In this document: piece by piece, positions 32,591-44,359 of the stretch | Numbering within the stretch: the first letter of the stretch is position 1 | How the letters are laid out: each line of letters begins with the position of its first letter | Assembly (NCBI RefSeq): GCF_029784165.1 | Contig: NC_073695.1 | Location: 199,776,857-199,840,856 of the forward strand | DNA: 64,000 nucleotides | Origin: Wyeomyia smithii | Lineage: Eukaryota > Arthropoda > Insecta > Diptera > Culicidae | Direction: 5' to 3' | The notes under the pieces: generated by a model | Databases searched by the model: none | The model's input: the letters and a program-made list of their open reading frames with translations, nothing else | Told to the model about the DNA's origin: nothing | Program-made: the position numbers and the translations under genes

Positions 32591-32932
32591 CTCATAAGCA
32601 GGGGGTGGTTTTCCTCATATTTCATTAAGGTGAAAAAACGGCACAGAGAAATAATCTTCTGCATTTGTGCAACGGTAAGTGTGGACATGAGAAAAAAAAT
32701 ATTGGTGCAAAAAAAAGTGACGGACTCATTAACGGTGGCTCGTGCTGGATTGGCGTGCATGATTACAGAAAAACTACTTAAGAAATTTGTTCCAAATTTC
32801 AATTGCTTTAAAGATAATCAAAATACGCAACTAGTCCATCATAGTTATTAAATAATTGTTTTTTTTTTCAATTTTTTTATGCCTTTGTTTCAAAAAAGCA
32901 GCAAAAGTAGAACTTATTGACAATTTTGTTAT

Positions 32933-33417
32933 CTAAATTTTAAAGCGTATTTTGACAAAAGTGACTTTTTTTGTTGTAAGATTTAGACCACTGCGACCAT
33001 TGTATTGATCTTTTGTGGTAACAAATGAGACTTGCTTTGCAACATATGCAACAATTTTCCATAGATTTTCTATAGAGTTCGAATCTGGGGACTGCGCTGG
33101 CCAATCCAATAATTTCATATTTTCGTTTAAAAACCATGCTCAAGTTCTCAATGCTATATGTTTAGGATCGTTATGCTGCATAAAATCTAACGAAGTGGCA
33201 TGTTTTCTTCGGCATACGAAAGCAGCACCACATCATTAGGTGGCCTCCCCCAAATTATACTGTTTTCTTGGTGAATCGCAAATTTGCTCTAGTTTTAAGT
33301 TATCTTTTCTTTAAGTTTCATCATATTCCAGATATCTTATATCGTTTGACATTCTAAAACTTGCATTTTCAAGAAAATTAGTTGAGGAATCAAAAAACTC
33401 CTATTTTGAGCGGCAGT
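32933..33417 (-). pseudogene. Tc1-like transposase C-terminal relic
   Basis: On the minus strand the catalytic C-terminus of a Tc1-type transposase is readable: MQHNDPKHIALRT, an in-frame stop, then MKLLDWPAQSPDSNSIENLW. In active relatives the first motif reads QDNDPKH, so here the second catalytic Asp has become His (CAT). The glutamate of IENLW is kept. The 5' side ends near 33417 at CACTGCCGCTCAAAATAGGA, resembling a Tc1 terminal repeat. Most of the N-terminal DNA-binding region is missing between that end and the motif, so the copy is internally deleted and dead. Confidence 0.75.
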
Positions 33418-33516
33418 GTTATTTCATTTATTTATTTTCTACAACAGACATCCATTGTCTAAATGGTGACTAGACTACTACACTAAACATTAATACAACA
33501 GTTGTACAGCACTGTA

Positions 33517-34500
33517 TTAATGCGCAGTCCAAACCGTGAAGCAGTATTCCGGCTGCGATCGAACAAGCAAGCAATATAATGCAGTCAGACATTTTATGTC
33601 CATGAATTCGCGTGTCATTCTGGAGATTAGTCCAGGCTGCACAGATGCTTTGGTGATTGTAAGTTGATTGGAGATTGGTATGTTTGACATCGAGAAGTAC
33701 ACCAAGACGACATCGACTCGCTGAATTGATTGACTGTTGAGGCTATAGTCGAAGGATACCGGATGCATTTTTCTAGTGTATGTTATAACCGAACATTTAG
33801 AGGGATTTATCGTCATACGGTTAATCGGTTAATACGGTTAATACCAATTACTGAATGAGTTTAGATAGAGCATTTAGATAAAAACCGTGCTGGCCATCTG
33901 ATATGGCATGCTGACAATGCGAGAAAATAGGTTGTATGATGAGCAGTTCAAGCAATTTTGACACTGCGCAAAGAGCCGATATTCCTCTGTAGTTATCCAC
34001 GCTCGACCTGTCACCTTTTTTGTGTACGGGAAACACATATGCCAACAGGAAATTAATAATGTCAACAGGAAATTTGCCACTTGCCAGCAATACAAATGCG
34101 ACAAAAGTACAAGAAGGGTCAGAACACATTTTTTCAATAAGGTGGCAGGGATTCCATCAGGCCCAGGAAAGTTCCAGTGCTTGAGCTTACGAACGGCGGC
34201 GAGAATTGCGTTGGCGTCGTGGTTTATATATGAGATGCAGCTGTTTGAAATAGGTACATTGTTTCCGGTTTCCGAAATTTGCTCGGTAGAGAGTGTTTCA
34301 TTCGAGAGAACAGTAGAAAATTTGCTCGCAAAAAAATTACAACTAGCGGCCGCGTTGTCGTCAATCTCATTATCTAGCACCTCTAAGTCCGGATTGCTTA
34401 CGTTGTTCGCTGACGAAATTCCAAAATTTTTTTGGATCAGTTTTCGATTTGTCTTCCATGCGTGGTCGGTGTGCAGAAAAACAACGTCGGCTTAGCCTTT
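33517..34500 (-). pseudogene. CR1/Jockey-like LINE reverse transcriptase relic
   Basis: Three minus-strand frames cover pieces of one RT in order. FASKFSTVLSNETLSTEQI and AAVRKLKHWNFPGPDGIPA (34380 down to about 34140) are the pre-RT and first RT blocks. VFPVHKKGDRSSVDNYRGIS and SDGQHGFY (about 34050-33880) come next, and MTINPSKCSVITYTRKM with the thumb-like REFMDIKCLTALYCLLVRSQ (33816-33517) follows. The catalytic YADD block is absent, deleted between about 33880 and 33816. Frameshifts separate the pieces. It is unrelated in detail to the LINE at 23.7-29.4 kb. Confidence 0.75.
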
Positions 34501-34509
34501 TGTAGAAAT

Positions 34510-35570
34510 TGTTAATCCGGCGAAAGTGGTCACGTAGAAGGGTAGTAAAGAGCTATGTTGCTAGCGGCCTTCTGAAAAGTACTGTCAATCCATGACAGCA
34601 AATTTTAAACTAATTCGGCTCTCATCGTATTGCACAGCCCGATAGCTACCTAAGACGGCGCACACATGCTATGTCAAACGGGTAGTTATTTTTCATCTTT
34701 TCATGTCTGTTGATTCTGCCAAGCTGTCGCTCATGACAGCCTTTTCGCGACATCCTTCGGCACAAATCTGAGCGTACTATCAGGTGATTATGATTCACGA
34801 GAGTAAGACCGATTCTATAATGAAAGGCGATGCGAAATACGTTTTTTCTCAGGTGGGGAACAATATCAACAATGCGAAAACGTTGAGATACGGATTGCTT
34901 CGTATTCACTATGGCTTCGGCCTAAGAAAAAGAATATACGAAGGAGTGCAAGGCCAATATCGTCGTCCATCGATGACAACCGCATACGATTAGCAGACTG
35001 TCAACAGTAAAGATACTCAAAGAGAGAGAGATAGGTGCTGAAAAAAAAACGCCAATCTGGCAGTTGGGTTTCACATGTCAGAGGTGCCAGATCTCTTCTC
35101 AAAGCGCAATGTTGACTAACTTTTCCATTCGACCCGTATAATCGGTGGTGACGATGGAAGTCCTAGGCAATAATAAAGAGCAACGTAAAAACCGTGAAAG
35201 TGTTTAATTTTATGTTTATGTTTATTTTTATACACTTTCACCACAATTGGTCATTATTTTGTTTACCATACAAATGGTTCGTGAACCTCCGCTTAAGCAT
35301 CTCTGTAATAATGCAATTTTTAATTATTACTAATTAATTGTTTAACAATAAAACAAGAATAACGTATTTAAATAAACACGTTTGTTATTGAACCTGAATG
35401 CAATACCATTTTAACTTTAACCACTAAACCAAACTTTAACCAAACTAAAGAACTTTCTCAGAATAAACAAACTACGCTGTTATGTTCGATTGAACAAAAT
35501 ACATGCGCAAGAATGAACTGTCGTGTGTAACACGACACAGCTTCGTTGCCTGTGTAAGCTGTAGTTGTAT
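34510..35570. other. Unassigned; may include upstream part of the LINE relic
   Basis: A minus-strand frame at 34646-34909 and an overlapping plus-strand frame at 34784-34993 are both open, but neither has a recognisable domain. If the LINE relic continues upstream, its endonuclease part would lie here. I cannot see its motifs. Confidence 0.3.
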
Positions 35571-35582
35571 GTAAGCTCCCAT

Positions 35583-35773
35583 CAGGGCCGGATTTAGGTG
35601 CTCTGGGGGCCCGGGGCAAATTTGTTTGTGAGGCCCTTATTTCGTAAAACATTTAGAGGTATCGTTCTGGAAGGTGACGAGCAAAAAAGCCCCAGGACTA
35701 GGGGGGCCTCTGAATCGGGAGGCCCGGGGCATTTGCGTCCTTTGCCCCCCCCCCCCCTTCAAATCCGGGCCTT
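35583..35773. mobile_element. hAT-type MITE, 191 bp, CAGGGCCGGATTT ends
   Basis: The left end CAGGGCCGGATTT and the right end AAATCCGGGCCTT are imperfect inverted repeats. The interior is GC-rich with a second internal inverted pair (GGCCCGGGGCAAATTT and GGCCCGGGGCATTT) and a run of 14 C. GCTCCCAT at 35575-35582 and GCTTCCAT at 35774-35781 look like an 8-bp target duplication with one mismatch. The end sequence, C/A start and 8-bp duplication fit the hAT superfamily. Confidence 0.75.
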
Positions 35774-35789
35774 GCTTCCATGAATAGCT

Positions 35790-37230
35790 TATTTATGAGA
35801 CTGTTCTAGTAATACGAGGGCCCAGTCGTCAGTAAAGTGTCGCACCGCGGTACTTTTCCGAAGCCTGGTTGCTAGATACGGGTCATTCCATCCCAAGTGT
35901 CCGAGGAAAAATGCATCGACCAGCTCTAATTCAACCAAAATTTATTTTGGTATAAGAGTATTTTGAGCCGGAACTTATAAATCTAAAGTTTTGTACCGAT
36001 TGATGGAACACTCTACCAATGGGACTGCTCCAGTTTCAATGAACCTGGAAAACACCTTTTTTATTTGCAAATATTTCAGGACCCTGAAGAGCTACAAGTG
36101 ATCTTGACATATCATTTTGAAAGGGTTTCAGATGTATAATCAAACTACGTGATCATGTTTTTTTCTGCAGTGCTGCCAACATAGCGTTTTTTTTTTCGAT
36201 TCAAAAAAAATGTTTCTCTAAAAAATCAAGTTTTGAAAAAATAGCTTTTTTAGATAATCAATTTCCAATATTCACTTCAACTTGTTTCCGAAAAAATTTT
36301 TTGAAGTGTATATTTTTTTCGGGAAGACCAAATTACTATCTACAACTTTGCCGAAGATGTTCATTCTTGAAGATGGTGTGTTTTATAAGATTGTACTTAA
36401 AACAAATTTGTATCGCTGGAAAACGGTATTGGTTATCGCAGCAATTCTCATTTCGCGAATGGCACTCGCGATGCGCTTTGAAAGCTACTAAGAAAACACA
36501 TCCCAAACGCTTCAAGGATTTAGTCTTGATATTTTTGTTTAATGTTGGCTTGCATTTTGATATTGATTTTTTTTTAAACCCATAAAATATGTTCCGCAAA
36601 TATTCTTTACAACTAACATGAAGTTATCAGAAAGTCTCTCTGATGGCTTAATAAAAATAAAACCTGCGTGTTATAATAGTGGCTTACATAAAAATTGACA
36701 ACCGCAACATAGGCAGACCCTCCCAGACTTGTTGGGCCAGCATTGTACTGGACTTTTTTCGAGCGTTTTTTTTTCTAGTTACACATTACAATGTTAAAAT
36801 CGAGAGCATGATACCAATCCTACGCGCTGTTTTTGTACGATAATCGATCATAAATACTGGCTCTGTTGAAATTGAATATGCGTAACTCATCGGACCCTGT
36901 TATCAGAAGGTTGTGAAAATAAGACGAACAAACAAGGTAACCGATTTAGACAGTACGCATTTATATCAAGTAAATCCAGATTTAGAGAACTGGCAGCTGA
37001 GATCTGAGTCTAGAAAAAAATAATTTACGGTGTATGTATTTTTTCTAGAACTGCAATTTTATTACTTACAACTTTGCTGAAGACACCTTTTAATCAAACA
37101 AGCTGTTTTCTGATATATAAATTTTTATCCATCAGTCACCATTTTAGATAGGCCGTTTTGGAACAGCAGTCTCGTCAAAATTTATATGTTTTCTGAATTC
37201 CTTGGTTGATTTCTTATAAATTGTATCATC
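35790..37230. other. Unassigned AT-rich DNA
   Basis: No gene or element end was resolved. The segment CGGGTCATTCCATCCCAAGT at 35879 looks repeat-like but has no partner in the window. Frames open in several phases at 36282-36599 show no domain. Confidence 0.35.
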
Positions 37231-37235
37231 CAAAA

Positions 37236-39112
37236 TAGAGGTAGGCAATCCGCTCACGAACTGATCTAAAGAGCTGTTTCTTCAAAGTGAGTGAGTGAAC
37301 CACCCCTTTTTTTAAAGAGCGTTAACTCACCCCTTACTCCAAGCAATAAGCTGATCGATGATATTGTAGATCAGACACCGCAATTGAGAGCCATGTGAAC
37401 AGTGCCTTAGAATATCAATGTTTATTCATGAGTAGATGAATTGAATTAATCTCAGTGTCAGTACATTTATTCTCTGATGCAACTCAGTAACCTATGTTCA
37501 TTGCGACGATGCGTGAATATCGTTTCTCATATTCGATGACAGAACAGTGGAATGATTATCAAAGGCCTCGTAATGATATTCAAAGAAGCTTCGGTGATTG
37601 TCAATCCAAGTAGTGCAAATCTGTTCAGACGCTGTACAATGCCCAGTACAGTATAAATGGTCGAATAAGGTTAGTTTTGATTTTCACTATTTTGATGTGA
37701 TATTCATTTTTGACGATCAAAATATCAACATGAGTGTTAAAGTTTATCTTGTCGGTGTTCATCGGTTGTTTGGTATCATAAATATCAACGGTCGCATGGG
37801 TAGTATGATTATCGATATAAAGACGGCTGAAAATCGCAGCTTTTGAATATCATGACAGTGAATATTCTCAGCACTGCATGTGAAAGCTTTAGACCCCAAG
37901 CGCAGAGCAGCAAAATTGCAATAGAACTCCCAGCAACCAGCTGCCGCCGGCTGCTTTCCTATGCATAACCATCCACCAGCCGCGAGAATAAGAAACCAAA
38001 TTTACTTGCCACAGTTCACACACAGGCATACGGGCTGGCTAACACCGAGAAGACACACGAATGCATGGCAAACGGGGAACGAAAAGAGCGAAAGAACTAG
38101 TCCACTCATATTGTAAACCATATAAATGCAGGAAATCCGCTCGCGAGCTGATCAAAACAGCCAGTTCATCGAAGAACCAGTTCTTCCGTGAGCTAAAGAT
38201 TTCGTTCTTTCAAAGAATTGACTCTTCTGATCAACTCGCGAGTGGATAGCCTGCATCTATATAAATTCAGAAGATCAGTGAATCAGTTCATTCGCTCTTT
38301 CCGTTCCATATCGATTCGTGTGCGTACTCCGCGTGAGCCAACCCGTGTACCTGTGTTGAATTGTGGCAAGTTGATTTTTGCATAGCAGAGCAGACAGTTG
38401 GTGGCAGCTTGTTCCTGGGAGTTCTATTGCAGTTTTGCGCGCGGCTTTGCGCTGGGCAAGTCGGGTGTAAAGCTTCCACATGGCTCTCGCTTGCGGTGTC
38501 TGATAATTAGCTGTACTGATTGGAAAAAAATATGTTGAACGAAAAGAGCGAGTGAGCTGTTTTTTTTCCTGACTTCCTCACTGCGACCAGAATCGTTGAT
38601 CTATTGTGAGATATGCCCGGGTGTTTGCTGTATCCCGCACTTCTATTATTAGCAATACCGCTAATGAGAAGTGGCATGCTTATTATTATTTTTTATCAGT
38701 GCTTGTGTGTAATGTGCTACCCTTCCTTTTTCGACGCTTACTGTTCTCCTATACCGGGCCTTGTTTCTCCTACCAAATATCACCAATTATAATTCCCTGG
38801 AGAAGTTTCGTCGTGCGTCCTTCTGGCCAGTTTTATTGATAAGAGGGACTTATTTTTGTTGAGAAGAAGTCACGCAAAGGTATTGTAGATTTCAGCGTAA
38901 AGGAAGAATAAGTGGTGGCCTGAGAAAAAACCCATGCTCAAAGTGCTTTTTGACATCTACTAAGATTCGAACCCACGACCATCCGCTTGACAAAGCAGAT
39001 TCTGTAACCTTGCGGCTACGCAGCTCCCCAGCTGTTAAAAAGAACTAGTTCACCTTAGTGAGCGGAACCGCTCTGATCCGTTCATAATAGTGAACCATTT
39101 TTCCCACCTCTA
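37236..39112. mobile_element. Large fold-back element with TAGAGGTGGG-type ends
   Basis: TAGAGGTAGGCAATC at 37236 and TTTTTCCCACCTCTA at 39098-39112 form imperfect inverted ends. Inside is a ~300-bp palindrome: the left arm from about 37877 to 38175 pairs with 38200-38481. Both arms carry TGCAATAGAACTCCCAG, ACTTGCCACA, ACACGAAT and the GCTCGCGAGCTGATCA/TGATCAACTCGCGAG words. Arm divergence is considerable (many indels). No transposase is encoded. TAGAGGTGGGCAA-like ends are common in insect hAT MITEs, but no clean 8-bp duplication was found, so the outer limits are tentative. Confidence 0.5.
38955..39029 (-). mobile_element. tRNA-like SINE head, minus strand
   Basis: Read on the minus strand, GGGGAGCTGCGTAGCCGC, then AAGGTTACAGAATCTGC and GTGGGTTCGAATC give a tRNA-like fold start with an A box (TAGCCGCAAGG, 39018-39008) and a B box (GGTTCGAATC, 38973-38964). 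The acceptor stem does not close, so it is not a functional tRNA gene. The sequence downstream (about 38914-38955) may be the SINE body. No target duplication was identified. Confidence 0.5.
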
Positions 39113-39119
39113 AATTCCA

Positions 39120-42100
39120 AAATGTCTCTAATTAGAACAATATTAGTAAAATAAGAATAGATATTGAGCCAGTCAAACAACAACACTACCAATACTAGCA
39201 ACACTACCAACACTATTCCTTGACAAATTTTTCAAAATGTAACTTCCACAATATTCATTAAAATGAAATATCCACAAATATACAAAAAAAAGAAGATTGC
39301 TTTACACCAGAGTAAATTTGGCTTTATTTCTCAAAAATGTTATAACTTTGCTTATAATAACTCGTAGTTTTGCTTATAATAACTCGGAGTGATAAGTGTA
39401 TCTCCCGCGTTAAATTAAAAGAGACTTTGGTGTATACTCATTTGCCGAAAAATGCACTTAAATTTTCGAAACGCAAATAGAACATATCTGACAACACTGC
39501 CGCTTAGAACTGTTCTTTTATTTCTTGACTTATTTTCTTCAAGAAAAATGTATCAGATTTTTAGATATTATAGTGTAAATTAACTTATTTTGGACTCCTT
39601 TGCTTTATTAACCTATAGTGGAGTTTTCTGAAAATACTTCGAATTTGCGCATTAATTGAGTTAATCTGGCGGGTGGTCCACTACAAGGAAGGGGTACACT
39701 ATAAGTCGATTTACCCTACAGTCAAGAGAATAAACAGTTACTATAAACAGTTCGCTGAAGGAAATGGTCCATCCAAGGTAGTTCTACACTACCTAGTGAA
39801 TTCTGCATCTTTGATTGATTATTTCTATAATCCCAGATTGTGTAAATAAAGATCGCAGTGAACATTTACGTACTTACACTGAATTAGCCTTATAGACTGA
39901 TTTCCGAATTTACCCGTTTTTCTATTCGTTACGTATTCTCCGTAATACAATCAAATTCAGTGTATCTCGAAATTGAAAACCGCGTAGAAACTGCGTTGAT
40001 TTGTAGTATCTCGTTAATTTGAAAAAAAATGGCAGAAAATTCACATGCAACAATATTTGAGTGTGTTTATTTTATTTATATTAAATTCGAAACACATAGA
40101 AAAAACTGTTATTTTAGAAAGTTTTTCGCTATTAGTTCAAAGTTTAGAATAACCACTATAGTCGAATAGCAAATCAATGCTTTTATTCATACAAATAGTT
40201 AAAGTTTGTAAAGTTCGTTGGCATATCATCTTTCGTATGCTGCTTTATTTCATATTGCCTAATGCTTGCAAATATCGTCAATGGTTTCAAGTTTTAACTC
40301 AAAAAAGATAAAGTATAGCAATTAGCTGTAAAATATTTCCAGTAATGGCAAAGTATATGATCTGGTAAAAATATTACACAAAAAATTAAAAACAAATCGA
40401 AGAAATATCCCTAGCTCGAACAAAGCTTTCGAAAAAATTTTGTTCTGAGTTTTTTCAGTTTATAAATTAATAATCTTTCCGAAGGGCAAATTCAGATAGA
40501 GGGTATTTATTCAAAACAATAAATTTGGTATTTTGCAACCAGATATACGCTCTCCTGAGCTGAACCACTATAATCGCATGTTTTTTTTTTCATTCACATA
40601 ACTTGACTCGGTACTACATTCTATTCGTCCTACATCGTAAAACTTTTTGTAGAGCTTTCCATAAATTATATTATTTTATAGTAAACTCGCTTATTAATTT
40701 TAATATTAGGGTATCAAGGTAAGATTTTTTAAAGAATGCAATTTTATTTTCATTCCTATATCGATAAATCGGTAATGAAATTCTAAAACGCATGTTGTAT
40801 GATAACAAAAAAAAAACACAAACACAAATTCAGGCATATTTTGCCTATGTTGAAATAAAAACAAATGGTCGATTTTTCGTTCACATTCTCGCACTATAGT
40901 GTAGCAAAAATATTATTGCAAATAACTAAAATATTTATCAACGACGAAAAAATCTATCTCCTTCGATTCGTTAATTACAGCCCCGCACGAAACTATTTAC
41001 AACCTGGAATGTAAACACAATATTGGTTAATTACGAATAATTGAAATCACAGAAAACTATGCGTATTTTGGTGCGGAATGTTCAATTAAATGCATGATGT
41101 ATCAATTAGCAAAACAATAAATTTGATGCGAAGACAACCCATGGACCAGCTTCCTCATTATTACACTGCTCATTGAAAATGATCAACACTGTTTGATTTT
41201 TGAAATTCGCTTTAAAAGTCTAGCAAAACTGCACAATAATCAATGTTTTTTTTTTCAATACTTTTATCTATCAACCAAATATTAGTAATGAAATTAAAAA
41301 TACTGCTTACCAAAGCCTATTTGAAACACGCTCCTTCATTTGGCTTTATTGTTTGTAACACCTTTTTTTTAAATTTTAACTAAATTTATGAGCAATATAT
41401 ATATTTACTAGTTAATCTATTTAGTAACCTTTACCAAAAGCACTAGAATATTTCTCCCCATGTTGTACTACCACTATTTTTGACATACCTATTTATCACA
41501 AACACAATGCACAGCAGGTAATATACTAGTTACTCGTAGTTACATTTATAGTATTCTGCTAAAATTTTAATCACATGTACAGTGCGCCCCTCAATAGACA
41601 CAGATTAAAATTCGCTTCCTGGTTTCAATCAATCTGAAACTTTTCTACTTTTTTATAATGCTCCGAAACAACCTCCTTAAGCTATTCGTCTCGAGAGAAG
41701 AATTATCCAATCACTCAATCAGGCCCTCATTCGTCACAATACTATCACAGGTTTGCGGCATCCAAACACCCAGCGAGTGAAACGTCCGAATCGCGACGCG
41801 CCAAGATCAAGACTGAACTTCTAGCACACAGCATCCATCCCGTGCAGCGGAATGACATTACTGGAGGTCCAGTTCGTACTCTAGAAGCATGCCGACGGCA
41901 ACAACAACAGCAGAATCTAGCGGCGTCCTCCTGCCAGTAACGGTTACCGGCAACTGAACTTTTCGATTCTGGTCGATTGCTTTACGTAAAAAAACGCGCC
42001 AAAATTTAGCCGGTATTGTTGGCCCCAAACGGAAAATGCGCATGCTCACCTCTGCCCTCCGAGTGTTGCACAGAGCGGGGAAATTCAACTGCTCCCCAAG

Positions 42101-42630
42101 CACTGTTTAGCAATAATTGCCACGTGTAATTCGCCGGATCTCTCGCGAGACCACTTTATCAGCTGTAGGGAGGATGAGCCGTATCGTAAGGCGATACCAC
42201 TTGTTGATGCTGTGCTGAGCAGTCGAATCCCGTCCCGTAATGCAGCTGCAACGGGGTCATCGCCGAGGGTGTAAAAACCTGAACCTACACCAATAATCAC
42301 CGGTTCGGTTTGCCGACTAAATTACATGACTCATTATTTAGCGACTAGAAGTAGTTCAATAACAAGGGTCGATTGAGATCGGCCACAAAGTGCACATCGT
42401 ATAATTAAACGCAGACTCATTGTGAGCTAGACGTTCACATACAGATTTCCACGTGAGGTAATGATTTTTGGACGTAAATAGACATGAAACATGAAATTAA
42501 TGCTTTCCAAGGTTTATCAAAATAACCTTCTCATAGTGCAGGTGGGAAACAAAATATATAACAAATATATTTCATCACCAGATTTGTAGAATTCTTGGAA
42601 GAAGTAATTATCCGTAGGTATTTTTGCGAT
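39120..42630. other. Long interval without recognised genes
   Basis: 39.1-41.6 kb is uniformly AT-rich, with no open frame longer than about 60 codons and no repeat that I could pair. 41.75-42.3 kb is more GC-rich and holds two overlapping minus-strand frames (41858-42103 and 42085-42300) with Arg-, Leu- and Val-rich sequence but no motif. It could be untranslated leader or a CpG-rich promoter of an unseen gene. Confidence 0.35.
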
Positions 42631-42639
42631 AATTCATGG

Positions 42640-42740
42640 GGTATAATTACAACCAATTCTGCGACGTAAGCAGAATCAGAATTATCAAGCTTACAGAAGA
42701 TAGTCATTGAAGATACCGAATCCAGTGGGACCGTAGAGAA
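42640..42740 (-). pseudogene. Fragment of I-group LINE RNase H
   Basis: On the minus strand, GGTCCCACTGGATTCGGTAT followed by CTTCAATGA, then AAGCTTGATAATTCTGATTC and TTACGTCGCAGAATTGG aligns in order with 28200-28300 of the LINE in this window (GGGTCCACTGGCTTCGG, AAGCTCGATAATCCTGCTTC, TACGTCGCAGAATTAG). The conserved peptide is AYVAEL. Only about 100 bp is recognisable and it contains indels. It is an old fragment of a related element. Confidence 0.7.
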
Positions 42741-42779
42741 GCTATCTGTCAGTTTTGATACCTCGATTATCAAAGAAGA

Positions 42780-44345
42780 AGGGTAAGGGAGGGTAATTTC
42801 AACTTACTGACATTTCCACAACTTCCTCTGATTTTTTCTTCACATAAAACAGAGGTGTGCTTATGAATGACTTTGCTATAAGTTTTAACAGTTTTCTTTT
42901 GAAAGAACTGGTAAATAACAAGAGTTGGGAAGTTTTTCAAATCGATGTTAGTTTCTTACCTGTATTTAACTATAAACACGCCAAATCTCACTTTACACTA
43001 CTAAACAATAATAAATAGAAAAGGATTTTGCGCCAACTCGACTGAGGAGCTGGCAGCCCCCTCTCAGAATTCAATGAAACTTTATGGGTGTGTAGGGCAG
43101 CTTTGCATATTTTTTTGAAAATTTATCTGTACTAACATTTGAAAAGGGCTGTAGTTTTATCTATAGTTATCGTCATCCGTCGGTACTGGGAGACGGACTC
43201 GACCCAGGCCCGTGCGGGATCCGGTAGGTTGGAAAGACGGCCAGCAGCCATCAAAGTGATAAGGTAGCGGATTCGTCGAAAAATGAACCGCTTGATCCGG
43301 AAGACCGCTGCTGGATGTGTCGATCAGGACTGCCCAAACCATCAAGCATGGAAGTTTTCACTCACTCGCAATATATGATGCAAATGTGTTTTTTGATTCA
43401 ACATGTATCTCTCAATCATTCTCACTCGCGTGCAAGTTCTCCATAGAAACGCAGCTGATTGTTTCTCACTTCCGATTGTTCCGAAATGAAGACTGAATGA
43501 TTTAAACACGATATTATCTATTGTTTCCAAGCTCACTTGCATCCAATAGCATCGCGATAATCTATGGAAATTTAACGCCAATGATACAAAATCATTAATC
43601 CAAACGAACGTGACAATGCGTTCAGATATTTACTCACTGAAGTGAATAGCTATCGTCAAGGTCTACGGGTTTTGCAGTATGTGATATTTGAAATCACCAA
43701 GAATCAGTGTATTAAGGTGAAAACACAATTTGGAATAGACAAATCTTGCCCGAAGGATTGTTATGGAATGCGTCAAGCAGTGATGCCACATATTTAGATT
43801 TATCTGTATTCATACAGAGTATTTTTTATACAGATATCTGTATATACAGATTACAGATTTTGTGGAAGTAATATAGAATTACACATATTTCATGATCATA
43901 CACATTTTCATGAAGTTGCGAAATAAACTTCTTGATATAGTTGAAAAACGAAAATGAACACAAATGCTGTTGAGCGTGTTGGAGGTTTTATTATATATAT
44001 GTTGTGCGAAAGCGTATGCATAAATGAGTCATATATGTTAAACAAACTGTATTGCGTTTTTTCTTTATGTAGAGGGATATGTCCAGTACATATGCAAATT
44101 TTTATACAGATTTTTGACGTTGACTAACGTCTATATCGAAGTTAGGCCCCTGAATTTAAAAATCTAGTAATTCAACCAGGGAAAACCAGAGAAAAGTGGT
44201 CAGGTTTTGAGCGCTTATTTTGCAGTCATCTATAATCAGGTTTTCGAGGTTTTGGCATCAATCGATCAGAAATTCTTTTACGGTTAAATTTATGTAACAA
44301 AAACAAACTATTGTTTGAGATACACTATTGAAAAATTGGTAATTA
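42780..44345. other. Unassigned; ATACAGAT-rich block at 43.79-44.12 kb
   Basis: No gene was recognised. The block at 43790-43860 is a cluster of TTATCTGTAT and ATACAGAT words in both orientations, with a last copy (TTTTTATACAGATTTTTGAC) at 44099. This looks like the two ends of a decayed repeat, but I could not define a boundary. The region 43150-43320 is locally GC-rich with no coding signal. Confidence 0.35.
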
Positions 44346-44359
44346 ATATCGATTGTCTA

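Noticed and set aside
38955..39029. Functional tRNA gene on the minus strand
   Set aside because: A and B boxes are present, but the acceptor stem does not pair and no proper anticodon arm can be drawn; a SINE head is more likely.
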